A DNA stretch of 64,000 nucleotides from Stomorhina lunata (lineage: Eukaryota > Arthropoda > Insecta > Diptera > Rhiniidae): positions 14,055,975-14,119,974 of the forward strand of contig OW121742.1 in NCBI GenBank assembly GCA_933228675.1, written 5' to 3'. The translations under genes were made by a program, and so were the position numbers. Below are positions 41,771 through 54,700 of the stretch, in pieces (positions within the stretch are counted from its first letter, which is position 1; every line of letters starts with the position of its first letter). The notes under the pieces are model-generated. The model ran no database searches and had not been told where the DNA came from. It saw only the letters and a list, made by a program, of their open reading frames with translations.

Positions 41771-44700
41771 TTAAATTGAGAATTGAAAATTAACCATATT
41801 CACTAAATAACAGTAGAATGATTTGAAAATCCATTTTTTTTATAAATTTTTCAAAAAAATCACAAATTTTTCCTTATGAAAAATTTATCTAGAATTTTTC
41901 TATTTAAAAAACATCAAGAATCTTTCTTTATTATAATAAAAAAATGGTGATAAATTTTGTATATAGAAAAATTTGTGAAAAATTTTTCTTATAGAAAAAC
42001 TTGTTATGAATTTTTCTTATAGAAAAATTCTGATGAATTTTTTTTTAGAAAAATTTGTAATAAATTTTTTTTAGAAAAATTTGTAATGAATTTTTTTTAG
42101 AAAAACTTGTGATGAATTTTTCTTAAAGAAAAATTGTGATGAATTTTTCTTACAGAAAAATTGTGACGATTTTTTTTTTAGAAAAATTTGTGATAAATTA
42201 AATTGAGAATTGAAAATTAACCATATTCACTAAATAACAGTAGAATGATTGGAAAATCCATTTTTTTTTATAAATTTTTCAAAAAAATCACAAATTTTTC
42301 CTTATGAAAAATTTATCTAGAATTTGTCTATTTAAAAAACAATAAGAATCTTTCTTTATTATAATAAAAAAATGGTGATAAATTTTATATATAGAAAAAT
42401 TTGTGAAAAATTTTTCTTATAGAAAAACTTGTTATGAATTTTTCTTATAGAAAAATTGTGATGAATTTTTTTTTAGAATAATTTGTGATAAATTTTTTTA
42501 GAAAAATTTGTAATGAATTTTTTTTAGAAAAACTTGTGATGAATTTTTCTTAAAGAAAAATTGTGATGAATTTTTTTTTAGAAAAATTTGTGATAAATTT
42601 TTTTTAGAAAAATTTGATGAATTTTTTTTAGAAAAACTTGTGATGAATTTTTCTTAAAGAAAAATTGTGATGAATTTTTTTTAGAAAAATTTGTGATGAT
42701 TTTTTTTTAAATTTGTAATTATGTTTTTATTAGAAACATTTTTGATGAATTTCTTTTAGAAAATTTCTGATGAAATTCTTTTAGAGAAATTTGCTGAATT
42801 ATTGTGATAAATTTTTCTTTTTAGAAAAAGTGGTGACAAATTTTTCTTACAGAAATTTTTTTTGAATTTTTCTTATAGAATTTTTTTTTTTGATTATTTC
42901 TTAACGAAAAATTTGTAATGAATTTTTTGAACAAAAAAATTTTTGAAAAGTTTTTTTTTTCTGTATTTTTGTTGTAGAAAAATTTACGATGATTTTTTCG
43001 TTTCGTGAAATTTCTGATAATTTTTTCCTATAGAAAAATTTGCGATAAATTTTTCTTATAGAAAAATTTGTGATATACTCTTTCTTTTAGAAAAATTTGA
43101 AATTTTTTTCTAGAAAACTTTGTAATGAATTTTTCCCATAGAAAAGCATTTGCTGTAACTTTTTCTTATAGAAAAATTTGTTATGATTTTTTTTTATAGA
43201 AAAATAATTGATGAAATTTGTGATGATTTTTTGTTTATAGAGAAATTTGTGATGAATTTTGTGAAATTTGGATGATTTTTTCTTATAAAAAACATTTTTG
43301 AATGATTTTTCTTTAAAAAAATTTATGGTGATTTTATTTTTAGAAAAGTGGTTTCTTATAGATTTAAAAAAAAAAAAAAAATTATAGAAAAATTTGTGAT
43401 TATTTTTTTATGAATTTTCCTTCTAGAAAAACTTGTCATGAATTTTTCTTGTAGAAAAGTTTGTGGTGTTTTTTTTTGTGGAAAAAATTGTGATGAATTT
43501 CTTTTAGAGAAATTTGTAATACATTATTCTTATAGAAACATTTTCTAAGTTTTTTGTTATAGAAAAATTAGTTATAAATTTTTTTTAGAAAAATTTGCGA
43601 AAAAGATTTTTTGGAAAAATTTGTAATGATTTTTTTAGAAAAATTTGTGATGAATTTTTCTTAAAGAAAAATTGTGATGAATTTTTCTTATAGAAAAATT
43701 CCGATGAATTTTTTTAGAAAAATTTGTGATGATTTTTTTTTAGAAAAATTTGTGATGATTTTTTTTTTAATTTGTAATGAAGTTTTTATTAGAAAAATTT
43801 TTGATGGATTTCTTTTAGAAAAATTTCTGAAGAAATTCTTTAAGAGAAATTTGCTGAAATATTCTTAACAAAAATTTTTCTTATAGAATTTTTTTTTGAT
43901 TATTTCTTAACGAAAAATTTGTAATGAATTTTTTGAACAAAAAAATTTTTGAAAAGTTTTTTTTTTTCTGTATTTTTGTTGTACAAACACTTACGATGAT
44001 TTTTTCGTTTCGTGAAATTTCTGATAATTTTTTCTTATAGAAAAACTTGCGATAAATTTTTCTTATATAAAAATTTGTGATATACTCTTTCTTTTAGAAA
44101 AGTTTGAAATTTTTTTCTAGAAAATTTTGTAATGAATTTTTCCCATAGAAAAATATTATTTTCTTATAGAATTATTTTTTTTAATATTTCTTAAAGAAAA
44201 ATTTGTAATGAATTTTTTGAACAAAAACTTTTTTAAATGTTTTTTTTTCTGTATTTTTGTTGTAGAAAAATTTACGATGATTTTTTCGTTTCGTGAAATT
44301 TCTGATAATTTTTTCTTATAGAAAAACTTGCGATAAAATTTTTTTTAATAAAAATTTGTGATATACTCTTTCTTTTAGAAAAGTTTGAAATTTTTTTCTA
44401 GAAAATTTTGTAATGAACTTTTCCCATAGAAAAATATTATTTTCTTATAGAATTTTTTTTGAATATTTCTTAAAGAAAAATTTGCAATGAATTTTGAACA
44501 AAAAAATTTTTGAAAAGATTTTTTTTTGTGTATTTTTGTTGTAGAAAAATTTACGATGATTTTTTCGTTTCGTGAAATTTATGATAATTTTTTCTTATAG
44601 AAAAACTTGCGATCAATTTTTCTTATAGAAAAATTTATGATATACTCTTTCTTTAAGAAAAATTTGAAATTTTATTCTAGAAAATTTTGTAATGAATTTT

Positions 44701-46150
44701 TCCCATGGAAAAGCATTTGCTGTAACTTTTTCTTATAGAAAAATTTGTTATGATTTTTTCTTATAGAAAAATAAGTGATGAAATTTGTGTTGATTTTTTG
44801 TAAATAGAGAAATTTGTGATGAAATTTGTTATGATTTTTTCTTATAAAAAACATTTTTGGATGATTTTTTTCTTATAGAAAAATTTTTAGTAGATTTTCT
44901 TTAAAGAAATTAATGGTGGTTTTATTTTTAGAAAAATTGGTTTCTTATAGATTTAAAAAAAAAAAAAAATTTATAGAAAAATTTGTGATTATTTTTTTAT
45001 GAATTTTTCTTCTAGAAAAACTTGTCATGAATTTTTCTTGTAGAAAAGTTTGTGGTGTTTTTTTTTTGTGGAAAAAATTGTGATGAATTTCTTTTAAAAA
45101 AATTTGTAATAAATTATTCTTATAGAAAAATTTTATAAGTTTTTTTTTATAGAAAAGTTAGTTATAATTTTTTTTAGAAACGTTTGTGATAAAGTTTTTT
45201 TTTTTTTGAAAAATTTGTTAAGAGTTTTTATTAGAATAAATTTTGATGAATTTTTAAAAAAGAATTGTAATGAATTTCTTTTAGAGAAATTTGTAATGAT
45301 TTGTTCTTATAGAAAAATTCCTTATGAGTTTCTCTTATAAAAAAATTGTGATGAGTTTTTTTTTTTAAGAAAAATTAGTTATGAATTTTTTTTTAGAAAA
45401 TTTTGTGATGAATTTTTTATTAGAAAAATTTTAGATAAATTTTTTTAAGAAAAAAATTAGTGATCAATTTTTCCTGTGGAAAAATGTCTTAAGAATTATT
45501 TTTCTACAAATTTTTGTATAAGAAAAAATTTTCTAGACAAATTTGCGATGATATTTTCTTATAGAAAAATAAGTGATCATTTTTTTCCAATTGAGAAATT
45601 TGTGATGATTTTTGTTGTTTATAGAGAAATTTAGGATTGAATTTTTGTTGTAGCAAAATTTAAGATGAGTTTGTGATGAATTTTTCATTTTGAAAAACTT
45701 GAGGGAAATTTTTCTTTAAAATAATTTTTGTCTTAAATTTTTTTCTTTATAAAAATTTTCGTCTCAGAAAATTTTATTGCTATAGAAAATTTTTCGTTGC
45801 AAAACTATTTCATTATAAAAACTTTTCTCTAAAAGAAAATTTTTCGTAATAAAAATTTTGGCTACATAAATTTTTTGTCTATGATAAATTTTTTTTCTAT
45901 ACACAATTTTTATCTATAGAAAATTTTTCGTTATTAAAATTTTTATCGTTAGAAAGTTTTTTGTTCCAAAAATATTTGCCTGTAGAAAATTGTTTGTTAT
46001 TAGAAATTTTTGTCTAGAAAAAATTTTTCGTTTAGAAATAGTATATTTTTTGTTTCAGAAATTTTTTTTCTATAAAAATTTTTTTGTTGTACAAATTTTT
46101 GTTTATAGAAAATTTAAAATAAAAATTTGCAAAATGATCGTGATAGTAAA
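41771..46150. repeat. Satellite with higher-order repeats, Gr64b to third Gr64 spacer
   Basis: A 427-bp segment starting ttaaattgagaattgaaaat at 41771 is repeated at 42198. Between 42890 and 44700 a block with gatgattttttcgtttcgtg and gatatactctttcttttaga recurs four times, the last three about 280 bp apart. Base units remain gatgaatttttcttatagaa-like. From 45700 the repeats grade into an opposite-strand variant (gaaaatttttcgttataaaa). Confidence 0.88.
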
Positions 46151-46440
46151 TATTTATTCAAAAAAAAGATTATGAAGATGAAACTGAAAAATGTTTGCGT
46201 TTATTTTTGTTCAATCGATCGATCTGAGCTTTTACCTTTGATTAACAAAGATAATTCGTAGTGATTGTGTTTGTAAAATAGGTAAAAATGCGAGGTTTTC
46301 GATCTGTCTAAAAATAGGGGTACTCCTCCTTAAGACGATGGCCTAACCCACCATCGAAACGCTTCGATAAATTTTTTTGGCTTTTATCAATAAATTGTCT
46401 ACTACTTTAATAAATAAATGTTATAGACTGGGATTAGGTG
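46150..46440. other. Unique spacer inside satellite
   Basis: About 290 bp without satellite units, including tcaatcgatcgatctgagc and taagacgatggcctaaccca. No open frame or recognisable element. Confidence 0.4.
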
Positions 46441-47960
46441 CTAAAATTTTTTCTTTTGAATGTTTTTTATAGAAAAATTTGTGATGATTTTTTCTTATAG
46501 AAAAATCTTTATTGAATTTCAGTTATAAAACAATTTGTGATGAAATTATTTTTAATGAAAAATTTTTGTCGAATTTTCCTAATAAAAAATTTGTTATGAT
46601 TTTTTCTAACTGAAAAATTTGTGATGAATTTTTCTTGTAGAAAAATTTTGGATAAATTTTTCTTGTAGAAAAATTCGTAATGAATTTTTCTTATAAAAAA
46701 TTTGTGATGATTTTTTATTTAAACAAATTTTTTGATGAATTTTTCTCAAAGAAAAATTTGTGATAAATTTTTTTTATAGAAAAATTCCTGAAGAATTTTT
46801 CCTAAAAAAAAATTGTGATGATTTTTTCTTTTAAAAAATTTGTGATGAACATTTCTTATAGATTAATTTTGTGATTAATATTTCTTAAAGACAAATTTTT
46901 ACGGATTTTTTTTATAAAACAATTTGTGATGAATTTTTCTTAAAGAAAAATTTGTGTCGAATTTTTCTGATAAAAAATTTAAGATGTTTTTTTCTGACAA
47001 AAAAATTTGTGATGAATTTTTCTTATAGACAAATTTGTGATGAATTTTTCTTATAGACAAATTTTGGAAAATTTTTCTTATAGACAAATTTTGGAAAATT
47101 TTTCTTATACAAAAAATTTGTGATGAATTTTTCTTATAGGAAAATTTGTAATGAACTTTATTTTATAGAAAAATTTCAGATGAATTTTTTTTTATCGAAA
47201 AATTTCTGATACATTTTTTTTTATAGAAAAATTGCTGAAGAATTTTTCTTATAAAAAAATTTGTGATGATTTTTTCTTTTAAAAAATTTGTGATGAACAT
47301 TTCTTATAGATTAATTTTGTGATTAATTTTTCTTAAAGACAAATTTTTACGGATTTTTTTTTATAAAACAATTTGTGATGAATTTTTCTTAAAGAAAAAT
47401 TTGTGTCGAATTTTTCTGATAAAAAATTTAAGATGTTTTTTTCTGACAAAAAAATTTATGATGAATTTTTCTTATAGACAAATTTGTGATGAATTTTTCT
47501 TATAGACAAATTTTGGAAAATTTTTCTTATAGACAAATTTTGGAAAATTTTTCTTATACAAAAAATTTGTGATGAATTTTTCTTATAGGAAAATTTGTAA
47601 TAAACTTTATTTTATAGAAAAATTTCAGATGAATTTTTTTTTATCGAAAAATTTCTGATACATTTTTTTTTTTTATAGAAAAATTGCTGAAGAATTTTTC
47701 TTATAGAAAAATTTGTGATGATATATTCTTTCAAAAAATTTGTGATGAACTTTTCTTATAGAGAAAATTTTGTGACAAATTTTTCTTATAGAAAAATTTT
47801 TAATGAATTTTTTTAATAAAACATTTTGTGATGAATTTTTCTTAGAGAAATTTTCTAAAGAATTTAAGTTTAAAAAAAAATGTTTGTTTAAAAAGTTTTG
47901 GTCTATAAAAATTGTTTCGTTATAAAAATGTTTGTCTATAGCAAATTGTTTGTTACATAA
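46440..47960. repeat. Satellite array upstream of the third Gr64 gene
   Basis: Units of gatgaatttttcttatagac plus aaatttgt. A block of roughly 440 bp (about 46780-47215) recurs at about 47230-47690, including the rare motif tgatgaacatttcttataga. This is another local segmental duplication. Confidence 0.88.
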
Positions 47961-48716
47961 AATGTTTCTTTATAAAAAATTTTAATAAAGATTTTTTCCA
48001 AGAAATTGGAGTTGGTTGTAAATTTTTTAAAACCACTGTACCTATACAAATGAAAAGCTATATTCTTCTTTTAATTATAAAAAAATTAACATTACAATTT
48101 TTATTGTAGTGAAATTAAATTTTATAATTTTAGAATAAAAACGCTTGTTTAGCAAATATAAAGTAATCAAATTTTTAAATAGTGCTCGCAAGTGTTTGCT
48201 ATTCAAATGATTTCGTTTATAATATTTGGCATTTAAAACCATTATTTGATTTTGACAGAGGAAAAATGCTCCCCATTATTCTAAATTTAATGTCAATATT
48301 TGAAGGTTTTTTTTTCAGATTTTTATCTCTTGTCCAAACAGTTGCAATTGTTATTTAGATGTTTTTCAGTCATGCAACAACATGTGTCATTTCATTTTGT
48401 TAACAGAATATTTAATATCGAATGGGAATATAAATAATGTAAAATCGCAACTTGACTAAATAATACGTTTAAATGCTAAACTTGTGCCAACTAACACTCC
48501 ATTATCTGGAAAATGAAAAACCCTTCAACTTTTTCCCTTCGACTTTTTTTTTCACATGCGTTTCAAATTTGTAGAAAGTAGATAAAAGTGCTGGTGAAAT
48601 ATTAAACTAACGTTTATTTAGTTTAACAAATTCTCCTTTAAAATACTGTTAAACACGTACCAGAATATCTATCATTCCCCTACAAAACACGGGGAATAAA
48701 TATACCAACATAAATA
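47960..48716. other. Upstream region of the third Gr64 gene
   Basis: About 750 bp of mostly unique sequence that should hold the promoter of the gene starting at 48717. AT-rich stretches such as aatataaat (about 48428) and gggaataaatat (about 48692) could serve as TATA-like elements, but neither is convincing. Confidence 0.4.
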
Positions 48717-51700
48717 ATGTCTTCGACAGCAATGGCCCACATTGCTACAAATGCTGCTGCATCAACTTCAGTTGCACGTTTGAAGCAACAGCCACTACAA
48801 GAAACATCTGCATTAGGACAACGGATGCAGCTAGATAAAGTGCAGTCAAGTGATGTTGCAAGTTTAAGTGTAAAAAATACTTTACATCATGCTCTGGGAC
48901 CATGTAAGTGATAAACATCATTTATTCCCTGTTCATAAACAGTTACATTTCCCTTTGACACACACACTCACAATTGGCACTTTCTTATGAAGATATTTAG
49001 GGAATAAACTTAACTAATGTAGACTGAAATGGGAGTTTGATGAACACTTGAGTGACAAGATCTCAATAGATTAACATAATGAAAATATTAAATATGATAG
49101 TTGGAAAATTTTAAAGAAAAGATGATAAATAATGCAAATTTTATTAGAGTGTTTATATCCTACATCAATATAGTTGGTACCTTGATGTATTTTTTATACA
49201 AAAATTCTTCACGAATTTTTCATATAGAAAAATTCTTAATGTATTTTTCATATAGAAAAATTCCTGATGTATTTTTCATAAACATAACTATTCATAAAAA
49301 ATTCTTAATGAATTGTTCATGTAGAAAAATTCTCGATGAATTTTTCATGTAGAAAAATTCTTGATGAATTTTTCATGTAGAAAAATTCTTAATAATTTTT
49401 CATGTAGAAAAATTCCTGATGAATCTTTCATATAGAGAAATTCTTTTTTTTAATCTAAAAAAAAAATGTTGATGATTTTTCATATAAACAAATGAATTTT
49501 TCTTATAGGAACAATTTTGATGATTTTCATATCGAAAAATTCTTGATGAATTTTTCATATAGAAAAATTCTTGATGATTTTTTCACAGAAAAATTCTTGA
49601 TGATTTTTCCACAGAAAAATTCTTGATAAATTTTTCTTATAGAAAAATTCTTGATGATTTTTCCACAGAAAAATTTTTGTTAAATTTTTCACAGAAAAAT
49701 TTTTGGTGAATTTTTCATATAGAAAAACTCTTCATGAGTTTGTCATATGGAAACCTTGACCTGATTTTTTTACACAGAAAAATTTTTGATAAAATTTTCA
49801 TGTAGAAAAATTCTTGATGAATTTTTCATGTAGAAAAAAAATTCTTAATGAATTTTTCGTAAAGAAAACTTCTTGATGATTTTTTCATGTAGAAAAATCC
49901 TAGACGAATTTTTCATATAGAAAAATTCTTGATGAATTTTTCATATAGAAAAATTCTTACAGAATTTGATGAATTTTTCATGTAGAAAAATTATTGATGA
50001 ATTTTTCATGTAGAAAAATTATTGATGAATTTTTCATGTAGAAAAATTCTTAATGAATTTCTTATATAGAAAACTTCTTGAAGCATTTTTCATATAGAAA
50101 AATTCTTGATGAATTTTTCATAAAATTTTTATTCTTTAAGAATTTTTAATATAGAAAAATTCTTGGTAAACTATTCTTACAAAAAAATTTTTGATGAAAT
50201 TTCCATATAGAAAAATTCTTGATGATTTTTTCATATTGAAAAATTCTTGATGAATTTTTCTTATAGAAAAAATGTTGAGGAATTTTTCGCATAGAAAAAG
50301 TTTTGATGAAGTTTTCATATAGAAAAATTTTTGATGAATTTTTCATATAGAAAAATTCTTGATGAATTTTTCTTATAGAAAAATGTTTGATGATTTTTTT
50401 ACACAGAAAAATTTTTGATGAATTTTTCATGTGGAAAAATTCTTAATGAATTTTTTTAATGCAGAAAAATTTGTAATGAATTTTTTGTAAAGAAAACTTT
50501 TTGACGATTTTTTCATATAGAAAAATTCTTGACGAATTTTTCATATAGAAAAATTCTTGACGAATTTTTCATATAGAAAAATTCTTGACGAATTTTTCAT
50601 ATAGAAAAATTCTTGACGAATTTTTCATATAGAAAAATTCTTGACGAATTTTTCATATAGAAAAATTCTTGATGAATTTTTCATATAGAAAAATTCTTGA
50701 CGAATTTTTCATATAGAAAAATTCTTGACGAATTTTTCATATAGAAAAATTCTTGACGAATTTTTCATATAGAAAAATTCTTGACGAATTTTTCATATAG
50801 AAAAATTCTTGACGAATTTTTCATATAGAAAAATTCTTGACGAATTTTTCATATAGAAAAATTCTTGACGAATTTTTCATATAGAAAAATTCTTGACGAA
50901 TTTTTCATATAGAAAAATTCTTGACGAATTTTTCATATAGAAAAATTCTTGACGAATTTTTTATAAAGAAAAATTCTTGATGAATTTTTCATATAGAAAA
51001 CTTCTTAATGAATTAAAAGAAAAAAATATTCTTGATGAATTTTTCATATAGAAAAATTCTTGAAAATTTTTTTCATATAGAAAAATGTTTGATGATTTTT
51101 AATATAAAAAATTTTTGATGAATTTTTCTTATAGAAAAATTTTTGATGAATTTTTCTTATAAAAATTTTTTTAATGAATTTTTCATATTGACAAATTTTT
51201 GATGAATTTTTCATAAAGAAAAATTTTTTATGAGTTTGTCATATAAAAAAATTCTTTATGATTTTTTGTTATAGAAAAATGTTTGATGAATTTTTTACGT
51301 AGGAAAATTTTTAATGATTTTTTTGTAAAGAAAACTTTCTATAGAAAATGTTTCATTATAAAAATTTTTCTGTATAAAATTTTTCGTTATAAAAATTTTT
51401 TGATAGAAAATTTTTCATTACAAAAATTTTACAATAGAACATTTTTCGACAGAAAATTTTAGAAATTTTGTTTATAAAAAATTTTTCTTTATAAAAATTT
51501 TTCTATAGAAAATTTTTTATTATAAAAAATTTTATATAGAAAATTTTTCATTATAAAAATGTTTATATAGAAAAATTTTCATTATAAAAATTTTTCTATA
51601 GACAATTTTTTATTAAAAAAATTTTTCTATGGAAAATTTTTCGCTACAAAATTTTTCTATGGAAAATTTTTTGCTATAAAATTTTTCTATGGAAAATGTT

Positions 51701-54700
51701 TTATTATATAATTTTTTTTCTGTAGAAAATTTTCATTATAAAAATTTTTTCTGTACAAAATTTTCATTATAAAAATTTTTTTGTAGAAAATTTTCATTAT
51801 AAAAATTTTTTCTGTACAAAATTTTCATTATAAAAATTTTTTTGTAGAAAATTTTCATTATAAAAATTTTTTCTGTAGAAAATTTTTTATAATAAAAATT
51901 TTTTATAGAAAAATTCTTGATGATTTTTTACACAGAAAAATTTTTGATGAATTTTTCATGTAGAAACATTTTTAATGAATTTTTGGTAAAGAAAACTCCT
52001 TGACGATTTTTTATATAGAAAAATTCTTAATGAATTTTTCATGTAGAAAAATTCTTGGTGAACTATTCATAAAAAAAATCTTGATGAATTTTTCATGTAG
52101 AAAATTCTTGATGAACTTTTCATCTAGAAAAATTAATAAATTTTTTTATATAAAGAAATTCTTGATATATTTTTTCATATAGAAAAATTTTTGAGGTTTT
52201 TTCTTATAGAAAAATGTTTGATGAATTTTTCTTACAGAAAAATTCTTGATGAATTATTCATATGGAGAGAAATTCTTGATGAATTTTTTATGTAGAAAAA
52301 TTTTGAAGAATTTATTTAAAGGTTTAAACTAACTGAGAATTATAATAATATATTGAAAAAATTAATGATTGAAAAACTGTCATATTTAGGTAATGAATGC
52401 AGAAAATTTAGTATAAACGACGGATTATGGACTGATCAAAATCACAATCTAAACAATTTCCTAAGAATATATTTTTTACAGTTCTGGTCCTCTCACGAAT
52501 TTTTGGCATTTTACCTGTAATGGGCGTTTGGCCCAACACTGATGTTGAAAAAATTTATTTCAAGTGGTTAACATGGCCAGTGTTGGTGAATACCCTAATG
52601 ATGGGATTTGCTATGATAGATGTTTTTCTTAGCTTTAAAGTGATGTCGGAACAAGGTTTAAAGCTAACAACAACAGGTGGGTATAATTTATTTAAAAGCT
52701 ATTACTTGCGGCTAGCAACAAAAGTTAAATAAAGAGGGAAAAGAAAAACTTGTAAAAGTAACTAAAACGTTAAAGGAATTCTAATTAAATAATTTGTATT
52801 TCCTTTTGTTATTCAAACATTTTCCTTTTTTCTGATTTGTTTTTATACTATTCTTTCATTTTCCCCAGTTTTAATGTTTCTAATGTTATTCTGATTTTTT
52901 CATAATGATTTTGTTGTTTATTTTTTTCGAATATTTTATCTCGATTATAAGGTCCCTTAAGCTTTAGCATTGAATGCCTGAGTGCCTTTATTGTTTTTCT
53001 ATGTCTCTCACGTAATTGGCCGAATTTGATTAAATCAACGCGTCGCCTGGAAAATATCTTTCTACAATCTCTTTACACCTGCCCGGAATCACAAACGTTT
53101 AGCCAACGTATACGCGTCACCGGTTGGCTATTTCTCTTCGGCTCTGTAAGTAAGTCATTAGAGTTTAGCGGTGATTTTCAATTTAAGTTGGTTCTAATTT
53201 AATTTTATCTTCTTTCAATTTTCTTTAAAATTTTTAGTTGAACATTTATTTTATGTCAGCAGCGGCATCTACAGTAATTATTTACAAATTAACGAGTGTA
53301 ATTTAACTGTAAACTTTTGGCATAATTACTATGTACGCGAAAGGTTACAGATTTTTTCAGTAGTCCATTATACTGCTTGGTTAATACCTTTGCTGCAGGT
53401 GGGAAATAGGGTTTCTTTGCCAAATTTAAATCTTGTTTTTTGGAAAATTTAATTGACATAAAGTTTGATTGACTTGATGTTAAGTTTAATTGAATTGATG
53501 TCAAGTTTTAATGCGAAGTCAACTAATTTGAACTAATGCAAAGTCAAAAATATTTTAATGAAAAATTTTCTATTTTTTATAATGGAAAATTTTTTTATAG
53601 ACAAAAATTTTTATTATAAAAAAAATTTTTCTACAAACAAAAATTTTCTATAGAAAAATTTTTATAATGAAAAATTTTCTATGGAAAAATTTTTATAGTG
53701 AAATGAATTTTCTATGGAAAAATTTTTATAATGAAAACTTTTCTATAGAAACAATTTTATAATGAAAAAATTTCTGTAGAAAAATTTTTATAATGAAAAA
53801 TTTTCTATAGAAAAATTTTTATAATGAAAAATTTTCTACAGAAAATTTTTGTAATGAAAAATTTTCTATAGAAAATTTTTATAATGAAAAATTTTCTATA
53901 GAAAAAAAATGAAAAATCATTATAAAAATTTTTCTATAGAAAATTTTTCATTATAAAAATTTTTCTATAGAAATTTTTTTCTATAGAAAATTTTTATAAT
54001 GAAAAATTTTCTATAGAAAAATTTTTATATAAAAATTTTCTACAAAAAAATTTTTATATAAAAATTTTCTATAAAAAAATTTTTATATAAAATTATAAAT
54101 TTTTATATAAAAAATTTTTGTAATGTAAAATTTTCTATACAAAATTTTTTATAATAAAACATTTTCTATAGAAAAATTTTTATAATGAACAATTTTCTAT
54201 AGAAAAATTTCACTAATGAAAAATTTTCCATGGAAAAATTTCACTAATGAAAAATTTTCTATAGAAAAATTTCACTAATGAAAAATTTTCCATGGAAAAA
54301 TTTCACTAATGAAAAATTTTCTATAGAAAAATTTCACTAATGAAAAATTTTCTATAGAAAAATTTTACTAATGAAAAATTTTCTATAGAAAAATTTTTAT
54401 AATGAAATATTTTCTGTAGAGGAATTTTTATAATGAAAACTTTTCTATGGAAAAAATATTATAATGAAAAACTTTCTAAAGAAAAATTTTCTATAAAAAA
54501 AATTTTTATTAGAAAAATTTTCTATGAAAGGGTTTTTATATTAAAAATTTTCTTTATAAAAATTTTCTATAGAAAAATTTTATTATGAAAAATTTTCTAC
54601 AGAAAAATTTTAGAATGAAAAATTTTCTGTAGAAAAATTTTTACAATTAAAAATTTTCGATAGAAAAATTTGTATAACTAAAAATTTTCTATAGAAAAAT

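Noticed and set aside
50515..50960. CRISPR-like regular repeats
   Set aside because: Units are contiguous with no unique spacers and the context is an insect intron; this is a satellite.
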